From CAVQFB01 sp963711675 (lineage in GTDB: Bacteria; Acidobacteriota; Terriglobia; Terriglobales; Acidobacteriaceae): a stretch of 64,000 nucleotides of DNA. Below, piece after piece: positions 53,848-63,539 of the stretch; position 1 is the stretch's first letter; every line of letters starts with the position of its first letter. The position numbers and the translations under genes were made by a program. The notes beneath the pieces were generated by a model. It was given only the letters and a program-made list of their open reading frames with translations. It did not search any database and was not told the origin of the DNA. The stretch spans positions 1-64,000 of the forward strand of contig CAVQFB010000012.1 in the NCBI GenBank assembly GCA_963711675.1. Reading direction: 5' to 3'.

Positions 53848-55338
53848 TCATTGCGACGTCGCGGTATCGACGGTGAGGTCAGTTTCGGCGACAGTGATGG
53901 GCACGATATTTGCCTGCCGCAGTTGCTGGTTAAGTTGCGGCAGGTTCGCCTGTTTGAATCGTATCCACTCCCGAATGCATGCCTTCACTTGCGCGCTCGA
54001 CTCTTTGTAGACGGCGATCGCCTGCGAGGGCACTGCGCGATCTCCCCCTTCGACGACTCGCAGCGCGGATGCCAGATTCTTGTAGGCGTTTTGCAGTCCG
54101 GGTCCCAGGCCCGGAGCGTTGTCTTTGTTCGTCAGGATATTTCCGAGTCCGGCCTGAGCCTCGGCAATCGCCGATATAAGCTCTGTCTTTTGCACGGCCG
54201 GACCCTGCTGCGCGGCGCCAAGCTGCTTCTGAACCGCGCTGATCTCGGCCAGAGCGCGCCGCGCGTCCAGGGTTTCGGCGAATATCTGCCGACCTAGGTC
54301 GAACTGCTGAGCGAGAACTTCGGCCGTCGCGGGCGAACGTGGGTCCATGACGACTTGCAGCGGCTGGCTCTGTGGCTCTCCGTCAACGGAAAGGCGAACT
54401 TGATACGTCCCCGGTATGACCTTCGGTCCGCTTGGATTGTGGAAATCCGCTTCTTCATCCGCCACCGGCCCTCCCGAACTACCCCATGTGAGATTCCAGA
54501 CGAAGCGGTGCATCCCGGCAGTTGTTTCGAGAGCCTCGGGCTTGGAGAACCAGCGCTCCGCCACCGGGAGGGGCGCGTACTTTGTCTTCTTGTCTTCGGA
54601 CGAAAACCTTCGCACCAGATTCTGCTGTGGGTCGAAGATCTCCAGGGTCACACGGCTGGCTGGAGACTTGAGGTAGTAATCAATCATCGCTCCATTGGGC
54701 GGATTCTCTGCCGTGGGTTCCTCCGGCGGAAGTGGCGTACCCACAAAAGTGTCGTTGTCGACGCGGACCGCGACAGCAGGACGGTACAGCCACGCATTCC
54801 TGGCGCTGAGCGCCTTGGACACCTGACGGATCGGTGTGATGTTGTCGAGTATCCAGAACGAGCGCCCGTGGGTTGCGATCACGAGATCGTCGCCATGAAT
54901 GGTGAGATCGCGAATGGAAGTAGTGGGCAGGTTCAGCTGCAACGGTTGCCAGTGGTCCCCGTCGTCGAAGGAAATGTAAACGCCCAATTCCGTTCCGACG
55001 AACAGCAGCCCCTTCGACTGAGGATCTTCGCGAACGGCGCGCAAGAAAGCACGATTCGGAATTTCACCGGCGACACTTTGCCAGCTGGCCCCGAAGTCCC
55101 GAGTTCGATAGAGGTAGGGGGCCTGATCATCGAGGCGGCTTCGATCTACTGCCACATAAGCGACCGCCGGATCAAAATGCGAAGCTTCGATCAGGGAAAT
55201 CTTGCTCCAGTCGCTGAGACCCCGCGGTGTGACGTTGCTCCAACTTTTTCCGCCATCGCGGGTAAGATAAATCAAGCCCGTGTCGCTGCCCGCCCAGATC
55301 AGATCGCGGTTGAGAGCCGATGGCGCGAGCGTGGACAC
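53848..55338 (-). pseudogene. 3' part of a frameshifted sortilin-like (VPS10/BNR) protein gene
   Basis: This frame continues the beta-propeller of the neighbouring part at 55368. Above its first start codon (GTG 55338) the same frame still reads PATVENAKQRGYGVV, a stretch that belongs to the protein. BNR-type blades follow (LIYLTRDGGKSWSNVTP; YLYRTRDFGASWQSVAG; VYISFDDGDHWQPL), then a C-terminal part with a beta domain (VTLEIFDPQQNLVRRF) and a coiled region ending at 53848. As a complete gene it would encode about 1040 residues, a common exported type in Acidobacteriota. A single missing base in GGGCCCG near 55380 splits it from the upstream part. Confidence 0.75.
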
Positions 55339-55367
55339 AACCCCATACCCGCGCTGTTTTGCGTTTT

Positions 55368-57030
55368 CTACCGTTGCGGGCCCTTGCCCTTCTGGCTGCT
55401 TGCATCCGGAGCGGCTCCGGTAAGATCGGGACTGACGGTCTCCCAGTGCAGACCGCCATCCGCCGTTTTCATCACGTACTGTGTTCCGAAATAGAGCATC
55501 TTAGGATCGGCTGCGGAAAAGACCAGAACCGGCGCCCATGGCGCGCGATACTTTCGCTGCTGGATCTGGGTCTCGAAGATCGATACCGGCCACGGGGTGA
55601 CATCCTGGCTGAAGCCCGTGTGGCGATTGAAGCGCGAAACCGTTCCGTAACTCCCGCTCAGATAAATGATGTTGGGATCGTCCGGATCGAGCGCCATGTA
55701 TCCGCTTTCGCTCCCGCCCGCTGGAAACCAATCCCGCGGCGTGATTTGCGCATGGTCGGTGCGGCTGGGGACAGCGGCACTTCCAGTATCCTGCTGCGCG
55801 CCGTAGACGACGTAGGGAAACTGGTTGTCGGTAATCACGTGATAAAGCTGTGCCGTGGGCTGGTTGTACCAGGAACTCCAGGTCTTGCCCCGATCGAGAC
55901 TCACCGTGGTGCCCTGGTCCGTTCCGAGCACCATGCTGGACGAATTTTTGGGATCGATCCAGATCTGGTGGTAGTCGTCGCCACCGGGCGCGCCGCGGAC
56001 GATGGAAATCGTCTTGCCACCGTCTTCTGACCGGTAGAGAGCGACGTTCGGAACGTACATCACATCGGGATTCTGCGGATCGACGGTGATGCTGTTGAAA
56101 TACCAAGAGCGGCTTGTCAGCCGCGGATCGGCGTTCGCAAGGGCCCACGTAGTTCCCCCGTCGTCAGAACGGTAGAGGCCCGCCTTCTTGGCCTGAATCA
56201 GCGCATACACTCGTTGGCCATCGAGCGCAACCGCAACGCCTACGCGTCCCCAATCGCCGTCGGGCAGACCGTTGCCGGTAAGGCGAGACCATGTTTTGCC
56301 GGCATCCTGGGAGCGATAAAGACCTCCGCCCGGTCCGTCGATTGGAGCATAGGTACTCCAGGGTGGGCGCCAGGTATGCCATGTTCCCGCAAACAGCAGC
56401 CGGGGGTTCGTGGAACATATCGTCAGATCCGAGACGCCCATTTCCGGTCCCGGATCGAGAGACTTCGTCCAGTGCCGTCCCCCATCGACGGTTTTGTAGA
56501 CGCCGCGCTCTGGATTGGGTGCGTAAGCGTGCCCCAAAGCGCCCACGTACACAATGTTCGAATCCTGCGGATCGACCACGATCCGACTGATGTGGCGCGT
56601 GTCGTCCAATCCCAGGTGGGCCCAGGTTTGTCCGCCATCTACAGATTTGTAGACGCCGTTTCCGAAGGAAAGGCTGGAACGAATGTCCGACTCGCCCGTT
56701 CCGGCATAAATGGTCTTCGGGTCTGAAGGCGCGACTGCGAGGGCGCCGATCGAGGCGACTGTCTGGCCGTCAAAAATCGGCGTCCAGACCACGCCTGCGT
56801 CGGTCGTCTTCCAGATGCCACCATTCACCGACCCAAAATAAAAGGTTGTGGGGTCGCCCGGCACACCGGCCACCGCGACCGCACGGCCGCCACGGAAAGG
56901 CCCGATCAAGTCGCCATTTAAGCCCGTTGAACAGTTCCGTCCGGACGGGCTGGGCAATCGCCGAAACAGTGGCTGCAAGAAAAACCGTTATAACGAGGCG
57001 GCGCTGCAAACGTAAAAGGAAGTTGTGCAA
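55368..57030 (-). pseudogene. 5' part of the frameshifted sortilin-like (VPS10/BNR) protein gene
   Basis: The frame 55368-56978 has propeller repeats such as FGSVNGGIWKTTDAG, VYKSVDGGQTWAHLG, LYRSQDAGKTWSRL and LYRSDDGGTTWAL, the Asp-box pattern S/T-x-D-x-G-x-T-W. Its first 20 residues are not protein-like. The real N-terminus lies in another frame: TTG at 57030 opens a signal peptide (LVITVFLAATVSAIAQ) followed by LFNGLKWR, which should join IGPFRGGR. One extra base near 56910 breaks the frame. With the break near 55380 the gene carries two frameshifts, so decay is likely unless the assembly is wrong. Confidence 0.78.
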
Positions 57031-57164
57031 TTTGTCGGGCTCCCGATTCAGGCGTCTAGTTTAAAGGAAGATGACGGTTTCCTTGAACCAGGGCCCAGCT
57101 CGGCAACGAAATGAACTTGTTACGGCGCTGACACGTATACTCTGTTGCCAACGCGGAGTTCGGC

Positions 57165-58067
57165 ATGGAACTGCAGATCGAAAGCCTGTCCAAACGGTAT
57201 CCCAACGGTACCCAAGCCCTTCAGAACGTTTCGCTCAACATTCCCCAGGGCATGTTCGGTCTTCTGGGGCCGAACGGCGCAGGAAAATCAACGCTCATGC
57301 GAACGCTGGCAACGCTGCAGGAAGCCGACAGCGGGAAGGCGGCGCTGGATGGCATCGATGTCCTCAAGCAGAAAGATGCCGTGCGCAGGCTGCTGGGCTA
57401 CCTGCCGCAGGAATTTGGCCTGTATCCCAAGGTGTCGGCGGAGGACCTGCTCTCGCATTTCGCGGCCCTGAAGGGAATTACGAACGCCAAAGAGCGGCGA
57501 GACACGGTGATCGCACTGCTGCGCCAGACCAATCTTTACGAGCATCGCCGCAAGGCGCTGGGAAGTTTCTCCGGAGGCATGAAGCAGCGCTTCGGGATCG
57601 CGCAGGCGCTGATCGGCAATCCGCGGCTCATCATCGTCGACGAGCCGACCGCGGGTCTTGATCCCGAAGAACGAGTGCGCTTCCACAATCTGCTCAGCGC
57701 GATTGGTGAAGATGTCATCGTCATTCTCTCGACCCACATCGTGTCGGACGTTAGCGACCTGTGCCGAGCAATGGCAATCATTCATGAAGGCCAGGTTCTG
57801 GTGACGGGCGATCCGCTGGCTCTGGTCAAGGGCATTGCAGGCAAAGTCTGGAGCAGTTCGATTCCTCAAGCGGAAGTTGCAACCAGCAGCCAGAAGTTTC
57901 GAGTGATTTCGATGCGCTTGTTTGCCGGACGCACGCTCGTCCACGTCCTGAGCAACGAAAAACCCAGAGAAGGCTTCGAGCCGGTCGTGCCGGATCTGGA
58001 AGATCTCTACTTCGCAACCATCAAAGGCTTCGTTCACGGGCCCGCTTCTGCGGCGGGAGTGAACTAG
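57165..58067 (+). CDS. ABC transporter ATP-binding protein
   Basis: A 300-residue ATPase. Walker A (GPNGAGKST), Q-loop (LPQEFGLYP), signature (FSGGMKQR), Walker B with catalytic Glu (LIIVDEPTAGLDP) and H-loop (STHIV) are intact. A C-terminal extension of about 80 residues follows. It ends two bases before the permease/aminopeptidase gene and is certainly its ATPase partner. Its upstream region separates it from the divergent sortilin-like gene by about 130 bases. Confidence 0.96.
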   Translation: MELQIESLSKRYPNGTQALQNVSLNIPQGMFGLLGPNGAGKSTLMRTLATLQEADSGKAALDGIDVLKQKDAVRRLLGYLPQEFGLYPKVSAEDLLSHFAALKGITNAKERRDTVIALLRQTNLYEHRRKALGSFSGGMKQRFGIAQALIGNPRLIIVDEPTAGLDPEERVRFHNLLSAIGEDVIVILSTHIVSDVSDLCRAMAIIHEGQVLVTGDPLALVKGIAGKVWSSSIPQAEVATSSQKFRVISMRLFAGRTLVHVLSNEKPREGFEPVVPDLEDLYFATIKGFVHGPASAAGVN

Positions 58068-58069
58068 GT

Positions 58070-61000
58070 ATGGTGGGAGCGATTCTCGGTTTTGAACTCC
58101 AGCAACGGCTGCGCCGCGTCTCGACCTACGTGTACTTCGCGGTCTTCTTCGCTCTGGCTTTTCTTTTCGTGCTCGCCACTGGAGGAGCGGTTCCCAGCAC
58201 GACCATCGATTTTGGAACCGGCGGCAAGGTGCTGGTCAACTCTCCCTATGCCCTGAACCTGATCATCACGTTCTGCAGCTTCTTCGGGCTGGTGGTTACC
58301 GCGGCACTCGCGGGACAAGCCACGTATCAGGATGTCGACACCAACTCTGCGGCGCTTTTCTTCACCAAGCCGATCACAAAATTTGACTACCTTGTGGGCC
58401 GGTTCCTGGGATCGCTGGCAGTACAGCTTGTGATCTTTTCCAGCGTAGGCCTGGGCGCCTGGGCGGGCGTGCACACGCCATGGCTCGATCGTACGCGCCT
58501 CGGTCCGGAGCACGTGTTCGCGTACTTGCAGCCCTACCTTATTCTCGTTCTGCCTAACCTCATCTTGACCACGGCAATTTTCTTCGCCATCGCCGCGCTC
58601 AGCCGGAAGATGCTGCCCGTCTATGTGAGCAGTGTCATTCTGCTGATCGGCTATTTTGTTGCATCACAGCTCTCCACCAGCGGAACGGCGAGAGTTGCTT
58701 CCGCCCTGGCCGATCCTTTTGGTGGAAATGCAATCGACAGGCTCACGCAATATTGGACTCCCTTCGAGCGAAACACGCGCCTGCTTCCATTTACCGGAAT
58801 TCTGGTGGCGAACCGCGCACTCTGGATCGGCATTGCGGCTGCGATTTTTGCCTTCACCTATTCGCGGTTCTCGTTTTCCTACGCCGCACCCAAGGCCAAG
58901 CGGCAGCGAGAGCTCACCCTGCAGGCCGACGAGGCTATTTTGCCCGCCCTCGGTAAGCTTCCCGTCGCGCACCAAACGTTTTCGGCCGGTGCCTCTTTCG
59001 GGCAATTCTTTTCGCTCACGCAACTTCAGTTTACGGAAACGATAAAGAATGTCTTCTTCGGCGTACTCGTTTTCGCCGGCTGGCTGTTCGCGGCTTTCTC
59101 CGCCAGCGGCGTTACCGATCCCATCCAGAATCCCGTGTACCCCGTCACCGCCCGCATGCTCGACTTTGGCACCGGCGGCTTTTTTATTTTTGCTCTCGCC
59201 ATCATTACCTTCGTGGCTGGAGAACTGGTGTGGCGCGAGCGGGACGCCAAACTCGACCAGATTACAGACGCTTTGCCGGTGCAGCGTTGGGTGCTCTCGG
59301 CCTCCAAACTCGCCGCGCTGATGCTGGTGCAGGTGGTGCTGGTGCTGGCGATCTTCGCGGCCGGCCTGGCGGTCCAGGTCTTCAAGGGCTACTACCATTT
59401 CGAATTCGGCTTGTACTTCAGCTATCTCGGAATTCGCCTGATCGAGTTCTGGATTCTCTGTGTCCTGGCTTTCTTCATCCACACGGTGGTCAATCAGAAA
59501 TATCTCGGCCACTTCGTGATGGTGCTGTATTACGTCGCCCTGATCGCGCTCCCGCCGCTCGGCTTCCAGCATTATCTCTATCGCATCGGCCAGATACCGC
59601 AGTTCACGTACTCCGACATGAACGGCTATGGGCCCTTCGCGACGCCCATCGCCTTCTTCCTTCTGTATTGGGTGATAGCCGCCGCTCTGCTCGCCGTCCT
59701 GACCAACTTGCTCTGGGTGCGAGGCACCGAAACCGGATGGCGCGGACGCCTTAAGCTCGCTCTACAGAATCTCTCTGGCACGACTCGCGCCGGTTTGGTC
59801 GCGGGAGCCCTGTTATTTATCGCCGTCGGCGGCTACATCTTCTACAACACGAACGTCCTCAACAACTATCGCACCAGCTTCCAGATCGACGAAGAAAGAG
59901 CGCAATACGAAAAGAAGTACCGCCAATATCTAACGTTGCCGCAGCCGCGCATCACCGACGCAAACATCCAGATCGATCTTGACCCCATTCAGCGAACGGT
60001 CGACGTGCGCGGCACCATGTGGCTGGAGAACAAAACCGACGCCCCGATCGACCGCGTTGCACTCACCGTCTGGCCAGCCGACCTTCAGCCCTTGCCGCGT
60101 CCTCACATCCGGGTCAATGAGCTGAAATTCCAGGGCGGACAAACTCCGGTAGTCGACGACCCCGCTCTCGGGTTCGGTCTGTATCGCCTGGCCACGCCGC
60201 TCGCGCCGCATGGCCGGATTGAGCTGGATTTCTCCTTCACCTTCCCCAATCCCGGATTCGTCAATTCACGTCCCAACACGGACATCGTAAGCAACGGAAG
60301 CTTCCTCAACAGCAGCTACGTGCCCTTTGTCGGGTATGCACCCGACGCTGAACTTGGCGACGACAGCACGCGCCATCGTCACGGCCTCGACAATGTCAAG
60401 CGCCTGCCCAAGCTGGAAGACGTTGCCGCCCGCCGGAACAATGCCATCGGCATCAACGCCGACTGGGTCAATTTCGAAGCCACCGTCAGCACCACCCCGG
60501 ATCAGATCGCCATCATGCCCGGCTATCTGCAAAAGGAATGGATGGAGAACGGCCGTCACTACTTCCATTACAAGATGGACGCGCCGATTCTGGCGATCGC
60601 CTCTCTCAATTCCGCGCGTTATTCCGTGCGCCGCGACCATTGGCACGACGTCAATCTCGAAATTTATTACCACCCCGGGCACGAGTTCGATCTCGACCGC
60701 ATGATGAAGAGCATGAAGGCGACACTCGACTATTGCACGACTGCGTATAGTCCGTTTCAGTATCGCCAGCTGCGCATCATCGAATTTCCACGCTACGGAA
60801 CGTTCGCTGAATCGTTTCCCAACACGATCCCCTTCTCGGAAGGCATCGGCTTCATCACTTATGTCGATCCCAAGAAGCCCGATGCGATCGACTTGCCTTT
60901 CTACGTCACCGCGCATGAGGTCGGCCATCAGTGGTGGGGACATCAGGTGGTAAGCGCTTATACCGAAGGCGAAACCTCCATCATTGAAACCCTTGCTCAA

Positions 61001-61684
61001 TACACGGCGTTCATGGTGATGAAGCACACCTACGGCGCTGAAAACATGAAGAAGTTTCTGCGCTTCGAACTGGACGGTTATCTGCGTGGACGGGCCCAGG
61101 AACGCAACGAAGAAAAGCCGCTATACAAGGTCGACGCCGAGCAAGGCTACATCCATTACAACAAGGGTGGCCTGGTGATGTACGAACTCCAGGACTACAT
61201 TGGCGAAGCAGCGGTGAGCCAGGCGCTGTCGGATTTCACCAAAGCGTACGCTTTCAAGGGACCGCCCTATCCGACATCGCTGGACCTGATTGCTTATCTA
61301 AAGAAGGGTACGCCACCGGAGTTCCAGTACCTGTTTGACGATCTATTCGAGAACATCACCATCTATGACAATCGGGCGCGCACCGCTACGTACGTAGAAC
61401 AACCGGATGGCAAGTACAAAGTGCATCTCGCCGTCGAAGCGAAGAAATATCGCGCTGACGGCCGTGGGCAGGAACATGCCGTGCCGCTTCACGACCTGAT
61501 CGACATCGGCGTACTCGACTCCGATGGGCACTTCCTGTATCTGAAGAAACAGAAGTTCGATCAGGAAGGCGCAGAATTCGATCTGATCGTGGACAAGCGT
61601 CCCGTGGAAGCCGGGATCGATCCCCTCATCAAGCTGATTGATCGCAATCCCGATAACAACGTGATGAAGGTCGAGAAGCAGTAA
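58070..61684 (+). CDS. ABC permease fused to an M1-family aminopeptidase domain
   Basis: A 1204-residue fusion. The N-terminal half (to about 585) has two sets of membrane helices of ABC-2 permease type (YVYFAVFFALAFLFVLATGG; FCSFFGLVVTAALAGQATYQ; LVVTAAL). After the last helix near 590 a soluble part begins, with an M1 N-terminal beta domain and a gluzincin centre HEVGHQWWGHQ, third ligand Glu in ETLAQYTAF, and a Tyr-containing helix region. The exopeptidase motif GxMEN is not evident (the place reads FSEGIGFITYV), so activity on N-terminal residues is uncertain. This fusion is known to annotation pipelines. With the ATPase it may export a peptide and trim it outside. Confidence 0.93.
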   Translation: MVGAILGFELQQRLRRVSTYVYFAVFFALAFLFVLATGGAVPSTTIDFGTGGKVLVNSPYALNLIITFCSFFGLVVTAALAGQATYQDVDTNSAALFFTKPITKFDYLVGRFLGSLAVQLVIFSSVGLGAWAGVHTPWLDRTRLGPEHVFAYLQPYLILVLPNLILTTAIFFAIAALSRKMLPVYVSSVILLIGYFVASQLSTSGTARVASALADPFGGNAIDRLTQYWTPFERNTRLLPFTGILVANRALWIGIAAAIFAFTYSRFSFSYAAPKAKRQRELTLQADEAILPALGKLPVAHQTFSAGASFGQFFSLTQLQFTETIKNVFFGVLVFAGWLFAAFSASGVTDPIQNPVYPVTARMLDFGTGGFFIFALAIITFVAGELVWRERDAKLDQITDALPVQRWVLSASKLAALMLVQVVLVLAIFAAGLAVQVFKGYYHFEFGLYFSYLGIRLIEFWILCVLAFFIHTVVNQKYLGHFVMVLYYVALIALPPLGFQHYLYRIGQIPQFTYSDMNGYGPFATPIAFFLLYWVIAAALLAVLTNLLWVRGTETGWRGRLKLALQNLSGTTRAGLVAGALLFIAVGGYIFYNTNVLNNYRTSFQIDEERAQYEKKYRQYLTLPQPRITDANIQIDLDPIQRTVDVRGTMWLENKTDAPIDRVALTVWPADLQPLPRPHIRVNELKFQGGQTPVVDDPALGFGLYRLATPLAPHGRIELDFSFTFPNPGFVNSRPNTDIVSNGSFLNSSYVPFVGYAPDAELGDDSTRHRHGLDNVKRLPKLEDVAARRNNAIGINADWVNFEATVSTTPDQIAIMPGYLQKEWMENGRHYFHYKMDAPILAIASLNSARYSVRRDHWHDVNLEIYYHPGHEFDLDRMMKSMKATLDYCTTAYSPFQYRQLRIIEFPRYGTFAESFPNTIPFSEGIGFITYVDPKKPDAIDLPFYVTAHEVGHQWWGHQVVSAYTEGETSIIETLAQYTAFMVMKHTYGAENMKKFLRFELDGYLRGRAQERNEEKPLYKVDAEQGYIHYNKGGLVMYELQDYIGEAAVSQALSDFTKAYAFKGPPYPTSLDLIAYLKKGTPPEFQYLFDDLFENITIYDNRARTATYVEQPDGKYKVHLAVEAKKYRADGRGQEHAVPLHDLIDIGVLDSDGHFLYLKKQKFDQEGAEFDLIVDKRPVEAGIDPLIKLIDRNPDNNVMKVEKQ

Positions 61685-61685
61685 C

Positions 61686-61750
61686 CGCCGATCTCTTTCG
61701 GCGTCATCCTGAGCGCAGCCGTACTGCAGGCGGAGCGAAGGATCTGGCGT
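61686..61750. repeat. hairpin plus GTCATCCTGAGCG-type intergenic repeat
   Basis: A 6-bp hairpin CGCCGA-TCTCTT-TCGGCG (61686-61703) lies at the end of the fusion gene. It runs into GTCATCCTGAGCGCAGCC and, after a variable spacer, GGCGGAGCGAAGGATCT. From memory this bipartite sequence is a common dispersed intergenic repeat in several bacterial phyla. Only one copy is seen in the window. Confidence 0.6.
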
Positions 61751-61842
61751 GCAGTTTTGTTGCGATCGGGGGTCAAAACTGCACCTCTACCGAATAAAGC
61801 GCAGGGTTGCCAAATCCGCGCGGGACATGCAAGCTGATCTTC

Positions 61843-62742
61843 ATGCCGGAACTGCCGGATATCAACGCCTACATCAGTGCCCTCGAGCCTCGCATAGTCG
61901 CCCAGCCGCTAAATCGCGTGCGGATCGCCAGCGCCTTCCTGCTTCGCACCGTCCAACCGCCGGTTGCAAGCGTGGAAGGCCGTCCGGTACGCGAACTGCG
62001 TCGAATCGGCAAGCGCATCGCAATCGGAGTTGAAGGCGACCTCTGGCTGGTGCTGCACCTCATGATCGCCGGACGGCTGCACTGGCGGCCGCCCGAAGCC
62101 AAGCTCGCAGGCCGTAACGCTCTCGCAGCCTTCGATTTCCCCAACGGTTCTCTCGTCCTCACCGAAGCCGGTTCAAAACGCCGGGCATCGCTGCACGTCG
62201 TCAGCGGCGAGGAGGGTTTGCGTTCCATGGACCCGGGAGGGATCGACGTCTTTGCCAGCGATCTCGACTCGTTTCGCGCCGCACTCATGGCGGAAAACCG
62301 CACACTCAAGCGAGCTCTGACCGACCCGCGCCTGCTGAGTGGTATCGGCAACGCCTATTCGGATGAGATCCTGCACGCCGCCCAACTATCGCCTATCGCG
62401 CGCACCCACAAACTTGATCCCGACGAGTGGAAGCGCCTCTTCGCGGCCACTCGCGAGACGCTCAAGCTCTGGATCGACAGGCTGCAGAATGAAGCCAAAA
62501 CCAGCTTTCCAGAGAAGGTCACGGCGTTTCGCGAAGGCATGGCCGTGCACGGGCGCTACGGCCAGCCCTGCCCGAGGTGTGGAGACAAGGTTCTGCGCAT
62601 CCGCTACGCCGACAACGAAACCAACTACTGCGCCCGCTGCCAGACTGGCGGTAAGGTGCTCGCGGATCGCAGCTTATCCCGGCTGCTAGGGTCAGAGTGG
62701 CCGCGCACCCTCGACGAACTCGAAGCTCTGAAGCGCCGGTAA
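61843..62742 (+). CDS. Fpg/Nei family DNA glycosylase
   Basis: A 299-residue base-excision repair enzyme. After removal of Met the protein begins PELPDI, giving the catalytic Pro and Glu (family form PELPE/PEGD). The helix-two-turn-helix block LTDPRLLSGIGNAYSDEIL is intact. The C-terminal zinc finger (CPRCGDKVLRIRYADNETNYC, then ARCQTGG) has four Cys. It would remove oxidised bases such as 8-oxoguanine or pyrimidine derivatives and cut the strand; which preference applies cannot be decided, so no symbol is given. The ATG at 61843 is set by PELPD; the frame is open from 61807. Confidence 0.93.
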   Translation: MPELPDINAYISALEPRIVAQPLNRVRIASAFLLRTVQPPVASVEGRPVRELRRIGKRIAIGVEGDLWLVLHLMIAGRLHWRPPEAKLAGRNALAAFDFPNGSLVLTEAGSKRRASLHVVSGEEGLRSMDPGGIDVFASDLDSFRAALMAENRTLKRALTDPRLLSGIGNAYSDEILHAAQLSPIARTHKLDPDEWKRLFAATRETLKLWIDRLQNEAKTSFPEKVTAFREGMAVHGRYGQPCPRCGDKVLRIRYADNETNYCARCQTGGKVLADRSLSRLLGSEWPRTLDELEALKRR

Positions 62743-62897
62743 TGAGATAACCCGTCCCACATAACGGCCCCGCTCTGTCAGGAGTGTGAAATTCGGGTCT
62801 GGTCCACTTTGGCGTGGTGGAGATGTCGAAGAACAAGAATGGCCGTGCACCACCCATCGTTTATCCGCTAAAATGCATGTCCGAGGAAGGGAGCACC

Positions 62898-63395
62898 ATG
62901 GCCAAGAAAATTGATCCGCTCAACAAGAAGCAGTATGGCGCCGTATCCGCAATGCTCACGGTCGCTGACATACCGGCTGCTGTGAGCTTTTATCAGAAGG
63001 CTTTTGGTTTCACCAAGCGCGGGATCATGAACGGACCTGACGGGAAGCCGATCCACGCCGAGCTTACCTTGCGCGGCACCACGCTTATGCTGGGACCGGA
63101 AAATCCGGCAATGGGCACGCGCACCGCCAAGACTCTCGGAGGTTCGCCTGCCGGTCTGTACATCTACGTGGAAGACGTCGACAAGATTGTTGCGAAAGCC
63201 GTTAAGCTGGGAGCTACCGCCAGTGGCCCTGTAATGGATATGTTCTGGGGTGACCGCTGCGGCACCATCGTGGATGCCAACGGCTATTCCTGGATGATTG
63301 GCACGCACAAAGCCGAGCCAAGCGCGAAAGAAATGAAAACGAAAATGCTGGAGATGATGCGCCAGCAGGTGCCGCCGACAGCAACCGCGGCGTGA
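62898..63395 (+). CDS. VOC family (glyoxalase/bleomycin-resistance-like) protein
   Basis: A 165-residue protein with the two beta-alpha-beta-beta-beta modules of the VOC superfamily: VSAMLTVADIPAAVSFYQKAFGF, then HAELTLRGTTLMLGP, and YIYVEDVDKIVAKAVKLGA, then WGDRCGTIVDANGYSWMI. His and Glu at the usual metal positions (HAEL and the later WGDR/Asp region) suggest a metal site. GGAAGGGAGCACC precedes the ATG at 62898; the frame is open from 62814. A C-terminal helix rich in Met/Lys is added. Substrate unknown. Confidence 0.9.
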   Translation: MAKKIDPLNKKQYGAVSAMLTVADIPAAVSFYQKAFGFTKRGIMNGPDGKPIHAELTLRGTTLMLGPENPAMGTRTAKTLGGSPAGLYIYVEDVDKIVAKAVKLGATASGPVMDMFWGDRCGTIVDANGYSWMIGTHKAEPSAKEMKTKMLEMMRQQVPPTATAA

Positions 63396-63539
63396 GGTCT
63401 GCGCTGCCACAACGCTTAACGCGGGGCGGAACTGCTGTCACCACCTGGTTGAAGTTTTTCCATTTCCGCCCCCGCGTGATGCGCACGTGCCCGCGCTCTG
63501 GCTCGAAGGGTGCGCCGCTAATTCTGATAAAAGGTTTCC

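Noticed and set aside
54355..55494. 379-codon plus-strand frame
   Set aside because: Antisense to the sortilin-like gene, which shows clear BNR repeats.
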